Shown here: piece by piece, positions 11,663-24,996 of the stretch
Layout: each line of letters begins with the position of its first letter
How positions within the stretch are numbered: position 1 is the first letter of the stretch
Source of the DNA: Amblyomma americanum
Taxonomy: Eukaryota > Arthropoda > Arachnida > Ixodida > Ixodidae
Reading direction: 5' to 3'
Assembly: GCF_052857255.1 (NCBI RefSeq)
Contig: NC_135502.1
Span: 185,811,806-185,875,805, forward strand
DNA: 64,000 bases
The notes under the pieces: generated by a model
What the model was told of the DNA's origin: nothing
Database searches by the model: none
Seen by the model: the letters and a program-made list of their open reading frames with translations, nothing else
Translations under genes and position numbers: made by a program

Positions 11663-14339
11663 GTAAGCGAGACGATGTTGAGGAACTATTTCGTCTTTTT
11701 GGTTCAGATTGTAGGTTTTGTTCTACCTGGCTGCATTGCTCATGAGAATGCCTGGATTACCGACAGCAACCTGAAAACGCTGCACCGATGTAACTCCGAT
11801 AGTTACGATTCTACAAGGAACATCGAGCAACACGGCATCAGCCCCTGTGGGAACAGTCCACCGCTCTGCACGGCCATCGGAGTAACATGGGAGCCGCTGC
11901 GACATCGACGTCAATCTGCTTTAAACGGAGTCGCGCTCCGTTCATCGGAACGGGGAATGGCGGCACCGTAAGCGAGACGATGTTGAGGAACTATTTCGTT
12001 TTTTTGGTTCAGATTGTTGGTTTTGTTCTACCTGGCTGCATTGCTCATGAGACCGCCTGGATTACCGACAGCTACCTGAAAACGCTGAACAGATGTAACT
12101 CCGAGAGTTACGATGCGACAAGGAACATCGAGCAACACGGCATCAGCCCCGGCGGGAACAGTCCACCGCTCTCCACAGCCCTCGGAGTAACATGGCAGCC
12201 GCTGCGACATCGACGTCAAGCTGCTTTGAACAGAGTCACGCTCCGTTCATCGGAACGGGGCGTGGGGGCCCCGTGAAAGAGATGACGTTGAGGAACTGTT
12301 TCGTTTTTTTAGTTCAGATTATTGGTTTTGTTCTACCTGGCTGCATTGCTCATGAGACCGCCTGGATTACCGACAGCTACCTGAAAACGCTGAACAGATG
12401 TAACTCCGAGAGTTACGATGCTACAAGGAACATCGAGCAACACGGCATCAGCCCCTGTGCGAACAGTCAACCGCTGTGCACGGCCCTCGGAGTAACACGG
12501 GATCAGCTGCGACATCGACGTCAACCTGCTTTAAACGGAGTCAGCTCCGTTCATTGGAACGGGGCATGGTGTCACCGTGAGCGAGATGACGTTGAGGAAA
12601 TATTTTGTATTTTTAGTTCAGATTGTTGGTTTTGTTATACCTCGCTGCATTGCTCATGAGAACGCCTGGATTCCCGACCACGACCTGAAAACATTAAACA
12701 GACGTAACTCCGAGAGATACGATGCTACAAGGAACATCGAGCAACACGCCATCAGCCCCTGTGGGAACAGCCCACCGCTGTCCCCGGCCCTCGGAGTAAC
12801 CCGGGAGCCGCTGCGACATCGACGTCAAACAGCTTTAAACAGAGTAACACTCCCTTCATTGGAACGGGGAATGGCGGCACCGTAAGCGAAATGACGTTAA
12901 AGAACTATTTCGTCTTTTTGGTTCAGATTGTTGGTTTTGTTCTACCTGGCTGCATTGTTCATGAGAACGCTTGATTACCGACAGCGACCTGAAAACGCTG
13001 CACAGATGTAACTCCGAGACTTACGATTGTACAAGGAACATCGAGCAACACGGCATCAGCCCCTCTGGGAACAGTCCACCGCTCTGCACGGCCATCGGAG
13101 TAACATGGGAGCCGCAGCGACATCAACGTCAAACTGCTTTAAACGGAGTCACGCTCCGTTCATCGGAACGGGGCATGGTGGCAGCGTGAACGAGATGAGG
13201 TTGAGGAACTATTTCGTTTTTTTGGTTAAGATTGTTGGTTTTGTTCTACCTGGCTGCATTGCTCATGAGAACTACCGGATTACCGATAGCTACCTGAAAA
13301 TGCTGAACAGATGTAACTCCGAGAGTTACGATGCTACAAGGAACATCGAGCAACACGGCATCAGCCCCGGCGGGAACAGTCCACCGCTCTCCACAGCCCT
13401 CGTAGTAACATGAGAGCCACTGCGACATCGACGTCAAGCTGCTTTGAATAGAGTCACGCTCCGTTCATCGGAACGAGGCGTGGTGGCCCCGTGAACGAGA
13501 TGACGTTGAGGAACTGTTTCTTTTTTTTGGTTCAGATTGTTGATTTTGTTCTACCTGGCTGCATTGATCACTTGAACGCCCAGATTACCGACAGCGAACT
13601 GAAAACGCTGAACAGATGTAATACCGATAGTTACAATGCTACAAGGAACATCGAGCAACACGGCATCAGCCTCTTTGGCAACAGATCTCGGAGTAACATG
13701 GGAGCCGCTGCGACATCGACGTCGAACTGCTTTAAACAGAGTCATGCTCCGTTCATCGGAACGGGTCATGGTGGCGCCGTGAGCGAAATGACGTTGAGCA
13801 ACTATTTCGTCTTTTTGGTTCACATTGTTGGTTTTGTTCTACCTGGCTGCATTGCTCATGAGAACGCCTGGATTCCCGACCACGACCTGAAAACACTAAA
13901 CAGACGTAACTTCGAGAGATACGATGCTACAAGGAACATCAAGCAACACGCCATCAGCCCCTGTGGGAACAGCCCACCGCTGTCCCCGGCCCTCGGAGAA
14001 ACCCGGGAGCCGCTGCGACATCGACGTCAAACAGCTTTAAACAGAGTCACACTCCCTTGATCGGAACGGGGAATGGCGGCACTGTAAGCCAGATGACGAT
14101 AAGAACTATTTCGTTTTTTTTTGTTCAAATTGTTGGTTTTGTTCTACCTGGCTGCATTGCTCTCGAGAACGCCTGGATTACCGACAGCTACCTGAAAACG
14201 CTGAACAGATGTAACTCCGAGAGTTACGATGCTACAAGGAACATCGAGCAACACGGCATCAGCGCCTGTGGGAACAGTCCACCGCAGTCCACGGCCATCG
14301 GAGTAACACGGGAGCCACTGCGACATCGACGTCAAAAAG

Positions 14340-17300
14340 CTTTAAACGGAGTCGCGCTCTGTTCATCGGAACGGGGCATGGTGGCACCGTGAGCGAGATG
14401 ACGTTGAGGAACTAATTCGTCTTTTTGGTTCAGATTGTTGGTTTTGTTCTACCTGGCTGCATTGCTTATGAGAACGCCTGGATTACCGACAGCGACCTGA
14501 AAACGCTGCAAAGATGTAACTCCGAGAGTTACGATGCTACAAGGTACATCAAACAACACGGCATCAGCCCCTGTGGGAACAGTCCACCGCTCTGCACGGC
14601 CATCGGAGTAACATGGGAGCCGCTGCGACATCGACGTCAAACTTCTTCAAAAGGAATCACGCTGCGTTCATCGAAACGGGGAATATTGGCGCCGTGAGCG
14701 AGATGACTTTGAGGAACTATTTCGTCTTTTTGGTTCAGATTGTTGGTTTCGTTCTACCTTGCTGCAGTGCTCATGAGAACGCCTGGATTACCGACAGCGA
14801 CCTGAAAACCCTGCACTGATGTAACTCCGAGAGTTACGATGCTACAAGAAACATCGAGCAACAGGGCATCAGCCCCTGTGGGAACAGTCTACCGCTCTGC
14901 ACGGCCATCGGGGCAACATGGGAGCCGCTGCGACATCGAGGTCAAACTGCTTTAAAAAGAATCACGCTGCGTTCATCGAAACGGGGAATATTGGCGCCGC
15001 GAGCAAGATAACTTTGAGGAACTATTTCGTCTTTTTGGTTCAGATTGTGGGTTTTGGTCCACCTTGCTGCGTTGCTCATGAGACCGCCTGGATTACCGAC
15101 AGCTACCTGAAAATGCTGAACAGATGTATCTCCGAGAGTTACGATGCTCCAAGGAACATCGAGCAACACGGCATCAGACCCTGTGAGAACAGGCCGCCGC
15201 TGTCCCCGGCCCTCGGAGTAAATGGGAGCCACTGCGACATCGACGTCAAACTGCTTTAAACAGAGTCAAGCTCCGGTCATCGGAACGAGGCGTGGTGGCC
15301 CCGTGAACGAGATGACGTTGAGGAACTGTTTCGTTTTTTTGGTTCAGATTGTTGATTTTGTTCTACCTGGCTGCATTGATCACTTGAACGCCCAGATTAC
15401 CGACAGCGAACTGAAAACGCTGAACAGATGTAATACCGATAGTTACAATGCTACAAGGAACATCGAGCAACACGGCATCAGCCTCTGTGGCAACAGATCT
15501 CGGAGTAACATGGGAGCCGCTGCGACATCGACGTCGAACTGCTTTAAACAGAGTCATGCTCCGTTCATCGGAACGGGTCATGTGGCGCCGTGAGCGAAAT
15601 GACGTTGAGCAACTATTTCGTCTTTTTGGTTCACATTGTTGGTTTTGTTCTACCTGGCTGTATTGCTCATGAGAACGCCTGGATTCCCGACCACGACCTG
15701 AAAACGCTAAACAGACGTAACTTCGAGAGATACGATGCTACAAGGAACATCGAGCAACACGCCATCAGCCCCTGTGGGAACAGCCCACCGCTGTCCCCGG
15801 CCCTCGGAGAAATCCGGGAGCCGCTGCGACATCGACGTCAAACAGCTTTAAACAGAGTCACACTCCCTTGATCGGAACGGGGAATGGCGGCACCGTAAGC
15901 GAGATGAGGTAGAGGAACTATTTCGTTTTTTTTTGTTCAAATTGTTGGTTTTGTTCTACCTGGCTGCATTGCTCTCGAGAACGCCTCGATTACCGACAGC
16001 TACCTGAAAACGCTGAACAGATGTAACTCCGAGAGTTACGATGCTACAAGGAACATCGAGCAACACGGCATCAGCTCCTGTGGGAACACTCCACCGCAGT
16101 CCACGGCCATCGGAGTAACACGGGAGCCGCTGCGACATCGACGTCAAAAAGCTTTAAACGGAGTCACGCTCCGTTCATCGCAACGGGGCATGGAGGCACC
16201 GTGAGCGAGATGACGTTGAGGAAATATATCATATTTTTAGTTGAGATTGTTGGTTTTGTTATACCAGGCTGCATTGCGCATGAGAACGCCTGGATTACTA
16301 ACCACGAGCTGAAAACACTGAACAGACGTAACTCCGAGAGTTACGATGCTACAAGGAACATCGAGGACACGGCATCAGCCCCTGTGGGAACAGCCCACCG
16401 CTGTCCCCGGCCCTCGGAGTAACCCGGGAGCCGCTGCGACATCGACGTCAAACAGCTTTAAACAGAGTCACACTCCCTTCATCGGAACGGGGAATGACGG
16501 CACCGTAAGCGAGATGACGTTCAAGAACAATTTCGTCTTTTTGGTTCAGATTGTTGGTTTTGTTCTACCTGGCTGCATTGTTCATGAGAACGCCTGGATT
16601 ACCGACAGCGACCTGAAAACGCTGCACAGATGTAACTCCGAGAGTTTACGATTGTACAAGGAACATCGAGCAACACGGCATCAGCCCCTCTGGGAACAGT
16701 CCACCGCCCTCCACAGCCCTCGGAGTAACATGGGAGCCGCTGCGACATCGACGTCAAGCTGCTTTGAACAGTCACGCTCCGTTCATCGGAACGGGGCATG
16801 GTGGCCCCGTGAACGAGATGAGGTTGAGGAACTATTTCGTTTTTTTGGTTCAGATTGTTGGTTTTGTTCTACCTGGCTGCATTGCTCATGAGAACGCCTG
16901 GATTACCGACAGCGACCTGAAAACGCTGCAAAGATGTAACTTCGAGAGTTACGATGCTACAAGGTACATCAAACAACACGGCATCAGCCCCTGTGGGAAC
17001 AGTCCCCCGTTCTGCACGGCCATCGGAGTAACATGGGAGCCGCAGCGACATCGACGTCAAACTGCTTTAAACGGAGACACGCTCCGTTCATCGGAACGGA
17101 GCATGGTGGCAGCGTGAACGAGATGAGGTTGAGGAACTATTTCGTTTTTTTGGTTCAGATTGTTGGTTTTGTTCTACCTGGCTGCATTGCTCTCGAGAAC
17201 GCCTGGATTACCGACAGCTACCTGAAAACGCTGAAAAGATGTAACTCGGAGAGTTCCGATGCTACAAGGAACATCGAGCAACACGGCATCAGCAACTGTG

Positions 17301-17630
17301 GGAACAGTCAACCGCTGTGCACGGCACTCGGAGTAACACTGGAGCAGCTGCGACATCGACGTCAAACTGCTTTAAACGGAGTCACGCTCCGTTCATCGGA
17401 ACGGGGCATGGTGGCACCGTGAGCGAGATGGCGTTGAGGAACTGTATCATATTTTTAGTTGAGATTTTTGGTTTTGTTATACCAGGCTGCATTGTTCATG
17501 AGAACGCCTGGATTCCCGACCACGACCTGAAAGCACTAAACAGACGTAACTCCTTGAGTTACGATGCTGCAAGGAACATCGAGCAACACGGCATCAGCCC
17601 CTGTGGGAATAGTCCGCCGCTGTCCCCGGC
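14340..17630 (+). repeat. Mosaic segmental duplication D1, right copy (~3.3 kb)
   Basis: Partner of 2850-6140. Between about 15175 and 15245 its sequence (CAGACCCTGTGAGAACAGG and CGCTGTCCCCGGCCCTCGG) looks like another monomer type (compare 1545-1620) rather than its counterpart. This suggests local gene conversion. The right edge is a junction near 17630, where an m9 unit joins the end of an m3-type unit. Confidence 0.82.
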
Positions 17631-20600
17631 CATCGGAGTAACATGGGAGCCGCAGCGACATCGACGTCAAACTGCTTTAAACGGAGTCACGCTCCGTTCA
17701 TCGGAACGGGCATGGTGGCAGCGTGAACGAGATGAGGTTGAGGAACTATTCCGTTTTTTTGGTTCAGATTGTTGGTTTTGTTCTACCTTGCTGCATTGCT
17801 CATGAGACCGCTTGGATTACCAACAGCTACCTGGAAACACTGAACAGATGTAACTCCGAGAGTTACGATGCTACAAGGAACATCGAGCAACACGGCATCA
17901 GCCCGGGCGGGAACAGTCCACCGCTCTCCACAGCCCTCGTAGTAACATGAGAGCCACTGCGACATCGACGTCAAGCTGCTTTGAATAGAGTCACGCTCCG
18001 TTCATCGGAACGAGGCGTGGTGGCCCCGTGAACGAGATGACGTTGAGGAACTGTCTCGTTTTTTTGGTTCAGATTGTTGATTTTGTTCTACCTGGCTGCA
18101 TTGATCACTTGAACGCCCAGATTACCGACAGCGAACTGAAAACGCTGAACAGATGTAATACCGATAGTTACAATGCTACAAGGAACATCGAGCAACACGG
18201 CATCAGCCTCTGTGGCAAAAGATCTCGGAGTAACATTGGAGCCGCTGCGACATCGACGTCGAACTGCTTTAAACAGAGTCATGCTCCGTTCATCGGAACG
18301 GGTCATGGTGGCGCCGTGAGCGAAATGACGTTGAGCAACTATTTCGTCTTTTTGGTTCACATTGTTGGTTTTGTTCTACCTGGCTGCATTGCTCATGAGA
18401 ACGCCTGGATTCCCGACCACGACCTGAAAACACTAAACAGACGTAACTTCGAGAGATACGATGCTACAAGGAACATCGAGCAACACGCCATCAGCCCCTG
18501 TGGGAACAGCCCACCGCTGTCCCCGGCCCTCGGAGAAACCCGGGAGCCGCTGCGACATCGACGTCAAACAGCTTTAAACAGAGTCACACTCCCTTGATCG
18601 GAACGGGGAATGGCGGCACCGTAAGCGAGATGAGGTAGAGGAACTATTTCGTTTTTTTTGTTCAAATTGTTGGTTTTGTTCTACCTGGCTGCATTGCTCT
18701 CGAGAACGCCTGGATTACCGACAGCTACCTGAAAACGCTGAACAGATGTAACTCCGAGAGTTACGATGCTACAAGGAACATCGAGCAACACGGCATCAGC
18801 TCCTGTGGGAACACTCCACCGCAGTCCACGGCCATCGGAGTAACACGGGAGCCGCTGCGACATCGACGTCAAGCTGCTTTGAACAGAGTCACGCTCCGTT
18901 CATCGGAACGGGGCGTGGTGGCCCCGTGAACGAGATGACGTTGAGGAACAGTTTCGTTTTTTTGGTTCAGATTGTTGATTTTGTTCTACCTGGCTGCATT
19001 GCTCACGAGAACGCCTAATTACCGACATCGACCTGAAAACGCTGAACAGATGTAATACCGAGAGTTACAATGCTACAAGAAACATGGAGCAACACGGCAT
19101 CAACCCCTGTGGGAACAGTTCTCGGAGTAACATGGGAGCCGCTGCGACATTGACGTCGAACTGCTTTAAAAGAATCACGCTGCGTTCATCGGAACAGGGA
19201 AAATTTTTCCCCGTGAGCGAGATGACGTTGAGGAACTATTTCGTCTTTTTAGTTCAGATTGTTGGTTTTGTTCTATCTGGCTGCATTGCTCATGTGAACG
19301 CCTGTATTACCAACAACGACCTGAAAACGCTGAACAGATGTAACTCCGAGAGTTACGATGTTACAAGGAACATCGAGCAACACGGCATCAAGCCCTGTGG
19401 GAAGAGTCCACCGCTGTCCATGGCCCTCGGAGTAACATGGGAGACGCTGCGACATCGACGCCAAACTGCTTTAAACAGAGTCACGCTCCGTTCATCGGAA
19501 CGGGGCATGGTGGCGCCGTGAGCGAAATGACGTTGTGCAACTATGTCTTCTTTTTGGTTCACATTGTTGGTTTTGTTCTACCTAGCTGCATTACTCACGA
19601 GAACGCCTGGATTACCGATAGCTGCTTAAAAACGCTGTACAGATGTAACTCCGAGAGTTACGATGCTACAAGGTATATCGAGCAACACGGCATCAGCCCT
19701 GTGGGAACAGTCCACCACTCCGCACGGCTATCGGAGTAACATGGGAGCCGCTGCGACATCGACGCCAAACTGCTTTAAACAGAGTCACGCTCCGTTCATC
19801 GGAACGGGGCATGGTGGCGCCGTGAGCGAAATGACGTTGAGCAACTATTTCGTCTTTTTGGTTCAGATTGTTGATTTTGTTCTACCTGGCTCCATTGCTC
19901 ACGAGAACGCCTAGATTACTGACAGTGACCTGAAAACGCTAAACAGACGTAACTCCGAGAGTTACGATGCTACAAGGAACATCGAGCAACACGGCATCAG
20001 ACCCTGTGGGAACAGTCCGCCGCTGTCCCCGGCCCTCGGAGTAAATGGGAGCCGCTGCGACATCGAAGTCAAACTGCTTTAAACAGAGTTAAGCTCCGTT
20101 CATCGGAAAGGCGCATGGTGGCGACTTGAGCGAGATGACGTTGTGGAACTATTTCGTTTTTTTGGTTCAGATTGTTGGTTTTGTTCTACCTGGCTGCATT
20201 GCTCTCGAGAACGCCTGGATTACCGACAGCTACCTAAAAACGCTGAAACAGATGTAACTCGAGAGTTACGATGCTACAAGGAACATCGAGCAACACGGCA
20301 TCAGCACCAGTGGGAACAGTCACCCGCTGTGCACGGCCCTCGGAGTAACACGGGAGCAGCTGCGACATCGACGTCAATCTGCTTTAAACGGAGTCGCGCT
20401 CCGTTCATCGGAACGGGGCATGGTGGCACCGTGAGCGAGATGACGTTGAGGAACTATATCATATTTTTAGTTGAGATTGTTGGTTTTGTTATACCAGGCT
20501 GCATTGCTCATGAGAACGCCTGGATTACTAACAACGACCTGAAAACACTGAACAGACGTAACTCCGAGAGTTGCGATGCTACAAGGAACATCCAGCATCA

Positions 20601-21330
20601 CGGCATCAGCCCCTGTGGTAACACTCCACCGCTGTCCCCGGCCCTCGGAGTAACCCGGGAGCCGCTGCGACATCGACATCAAACAGCTTTAAACAGAGTC
20701 ACACTCCCTTGATCGGAACGGGGCATGGTGGCAGCGTGACCGAGATGACGTTGAGGAACTATTTCGTTTTTTTGGTTCAGATTGTTGGTTTTGTTCTACC
20801 TGGCTGCATTGCTCATGAGACCGCCTGGATTACCGACAGCTACCTGAAAACGCTGAACAGATGTAACTCCGAGAGTTACGATGCTACAAGGAACATCGAG
20901 CAACACGGCATCAGCCCCGGCGGGAACAGTCCACCGCTCTCAACAGCCCTCGGAGTAACATGGCAGCCGCTGCGACATCGACGTCAAACTGCTTTGAACA
21001 GAGTCACGCTCCGTTCATCGGAACGGGGCGTGCGGGCCCCGTGAAAGAGATGACGTTGAGGAACTGTTTCGTTTTTTTAGTTCAGATTATTGGTTTTGTT
21101 CTACCTGGCTGCATTGCTCATGAGACCGCCTGGATTACCGACAGCTACCTGAAAACGCTGAACAGATGTAACTCCGAGAGTTACGATGCTACAAGGAACA
21201 TCGAGCAACACGGCATCAGCCCCTGTGGGAACAGTCAACCGCTGTGCACGGCCCTCGGAGTAACACGGGATCAGCTGCGACATCGACGTCAACCTGCTTT
21301 AAACGGAGTCAGCTCCGTTCATTGGAACGG
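17630..21330 (+). repeat. Mosaic segmental duplication D2, left copy (~3.7 kb)
   Basis: Same unit order as 30687-34387 at an offset of 13057-13058 bp. It covers m4-m5-m6-m7, the units bearing the GGGAAAATTTTTCCC palindrome, and several later types. It ends at a monomer with CATTGGAACGGGGCATGGTG, where the other copy instead joins AATGGCGGCACCG. Confidence 0.82.
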
Positions 21331-24040
21331 GGCATGGTGTCACCGTGAGCGAGATGACGTTGAGGAAATATTTTGTATTTTTAGTTCAGATTGTTGGTTT
21401 TGTTATACCTCGCTGCATTGCTCATGAGAACGCCTGGATTCCCGACCACGACCTGAAAACATTAAACAGACTTAACTTCGAGAGATACGATGCTACAAGG
21501 AACATCGAGCAACACGCCATCAGCCCCTGTGGGAACAGCCCCACCGCTGTCCCCGGCCCTCGGAGAAACCCGGGAGCCGCTGCGACATCGACGTCAAACA
21601 GCTTTAAACAGAGTCACACTCCCTAGATCGGAACGGGGAATGGCGGCACCGTAAGCGAGATGAGGTAGAGGAACTATTTCGTTTTTTTTTGTTCAAATTG
21701 TTGGTTTTGTTCTACCTGGCTGCATTGCTCTCGAGAACGCCTGGATTACCGACAGCTACCTGAAAACGCTGAACAGATGTAACTCCGAGAGTTACGATGC
21801 TACAAGGAACATCGAGCAACACGGCATCAGCGCCTGTGGGAACACTCCACCGCAGTCCACGGCCATCGGAGTAACACGGGAGCCGCTGCGACATCGACGT
21901 CAAAAAGCTTTAAACGGAGTCACGCTCCGTTCATCGCAACGGGGCATGGAGGCACCGTGAGCGAGATGACGTTGAGGAAATATATCATATTTTTAGTTGA
22001 GATTGTTGGTTTTGTTATACCAGGCTGCATTGCGCATGAGAACGCCTGGATTCCCGACCACGACCTGAAAACACTAAACAGACGTAACTCCGAGAGTTAC
22101 GATGCTACAAGGAACATCGAGCAACACGGCATCAGCACCAGTGGGAACAGTCACCCGCTGTGCACGGCCCTCGGAGTAACACGGGAGCAGCTGCGACATC
22201 GACGTCAATCTCCTTTAAACGGAGTCGCGCTCCGTTCATCGGAACGGGGCATGGTGGCACCGTGAGCGAGATGACGTTGAGGAACTATATCATATTTTTA
22301 GTTGAGATTGTTGGTTTTGTTATACCATGCTGCATTGCTCATGAGAACGCCTGGATTACTAAGATTACTAACAACGACCTGAAAACACTGAACAGACGTA
22401 ACTCCGAGAGTTACGATGCTAAAAGGAACATCCAGCAACACGGCATCAGCCCCTGTGGGAACACTCCACCGCAGTCCACGGCCCTCGGAGTAACACGGGA
22501 GCCGCTGCGACATCGACGTCAAAAGCTTTAAAACGGAGTCACGCTCCGTTCATCGGAACGGGGCATGGTGGAACCGTGAGCGAGATGACGTTGAGGAAAT
22601 ATATCATATTTTTAGTTCAGATTGCTGGTCTTGTTATACCTGGCTTCATTGCTCATGAGAACGCCTGGATTCCCGACCACGACCTGAAAACACTAAACAG
22701 ACGTAACTCCGAGAGATACGATGCTACAAGGAACATCGAGCAACACGCCATCAGCCCCTGTGGGAACAGCCCACCGCTGTATCCGACCCTCGGAGTAACC
22801 CGGGAGCCGCTGCGACATCGACGTCAAACAGCTTTAAACAGAGTCACACTCCCTTCATCTGAACGGGGAATGGCGGCACCGTAAGCGAGATGACGATAAG
22901 AACTATTTCGTCTTTTTGGTTCAGATGGTTGGTTTTGTTCTACCTGGCTGCATTGCTCATGAGAACGCCTGGATTACCGACAGCGACCTGAAAACGCTGC
23001 ACAGATGTAACTCCGAGAGTTAAGATTCTACAAGGAACATCGAGCAACACGGCATCAGCCCCTCTGGGAACAGTCCACCGCTCTGCACGGCCATCGGAGT
23101 AACATGGGAGCCGCCGCGACATCGACGTCAAACTGCTTTAAACGGAGTCGCGCTCCGTTCATCGGAACGGGGCATGGTGGCACGTGAGCGAGATGACGTT
23201 GAGCAACTAATTCGTCTTTTTGGTTCAGATTGTTGGTTTTGTTCTACCTGGCTGCATTGCTTATGAGAACGCCTGGATTACCGACAGCGACCTGAAAACG
23301 CTGCAAAGATGTAACTCCGAGAGTTACGATGCTACAAGGTACATCAAACAACACGGCATCAGCCCCTGTGGGAACAGTCCACCGCTCTGCACGGCCATCG
23401 GAGTAACATGGGAGCCGCTGCGACATCGACGTCAAACTTCTTCAAAAGGAATCACGCTGCGTTCATCGAAACGGGGAATATTGGCGCCGTGAGCGAGATG
23501 ACTTTGAGGAAACTATTTCGTCTTTTTGGTTCAGATTGTTGGTTTCGTTCTACCTTGCTGCAGTGCTCATGTGAACGCCTGGATTACCGACAGCGACCTG
23601 AAAACCCTGCACTGATGTAACTCCGAGAGTTACGATGCTACAAGAAACATCGAGCAACACGGCATCAGCCCATGTGGGAACAGTCTACCGCTCTGCACGG
23701 CCATCGGGGCAACATGGGAGCCGCTGCGACATCGAGGTCAAACTGCTTTAAAAAGAATCACGCTGCGTTCATCGAAACGGGGAATATTGGCGCCGCGAGC
23801 AAGATAACTTTGAGGAACTATTTCGTCTTTTTGGTTCAGATTGTGGGTTTTGATCCACCTTGCTGCGTTGCTCATGAGACCGCCTGGATTACCGACAGCT
23901 ACCTGAAAATGCTGAACAGATGTATCTCCGAGAGTTACGATGCTCCAAGGAACATCGAGCAACACGGCATCAGCCCCTGTGGGAACAGTCCAACGCTTTT
24001 CACGGCCATCGGAGTAACATGGAGCCGCTGCGACATCGAC
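19640..24040 (+). repeat. Mosaic segmental duplication D3, left copy (~4.4 kb)
   Basis: Matches 37555-41955 at an offset of 17912-17914 over most of its length. In the middle the offset is 18217 for about one unit. This shows that the right copy has gained one monomer (about 39871-40175) and lost one by a hybrid unit (about 40487-40790). The 19640-21330 part is also contained in D2. Confidence 0.8.
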
Positions 24041-24996
24041 GTCAAACTGCTGTAAACAGAGTCAAGCTCCGGTCATCGGAACGAGGCGTGGTGGCCCCGT
24101 GAACGAGATGACGTTGAGGAACTGTTTCGTTTTTTTGGTTCAGATTGTTGATTTTGTTCTACCTGGCTGCATTGATCACTTGAACGCCCAGATTACCGAC
24201 AGCGAACTGAAAACGCTGAACAGATGTAATACCGATAGTTACAATGCTACAAGGAACATCGAGCAACACGGCATCAGCCTCTGTGGCAACAGATCTCGGA
24301 GTAACATGGGAGCCGCTGCGACATCGACGTCGAACTGCTTTAAACAGAGTCATGCTCCGTTCATCGGAACGGGTCATGTGGCGCCGTCGAGCGAAATGAC
24401 GTTGAGCAACTATTTCGTCTTTTTGGTTCACATTGTTGGTTTTGTTCTACCTGGCTGCATTGCTCATGAGAACGCCTGATTCCCGACCACGACCTGAAAA
24501 CACTAAACAGACGTAACTTCGAGAGATACGATGCTACAAGGAACATCGAGCAACACGCCATCAGCCCCTGTGGGAACAGCCCACCGCTGTCCCCGGCCCT
24601 CGGAGAAACCCGGGAGCCGCTGCGACATCGACGTCAAACAGCTTTAAACAGAGTCACACTCCCTTGATCGGAACGGGGAATGGCGGCACCGCAAGCGAGA
24701 TGAGGTAGAGGAACTATTTCGTTTTTTTTGTTCAAATTGTTGGTTTTGTTCTACCTGGCTGCATTGCTCTCGAGAACGCCTGGATTACCGACAGCTACCT
24801 GAAACGCTGAAACAGATGTAACTCCGAGAGTTACGATGCTACAAGGAACATCGAGCAACCACGGCATCAGCTCCTGTGGGAACACTCCACCGCAGTCCAC
24901 GGCCATCGGAGTAACACGGGAGCCGCTGCGACATCGACGTCAAAAAGCTTTAAACGGAGTCACGCTCCGTTCATCGCAATGGGGCATGGAGGCACC

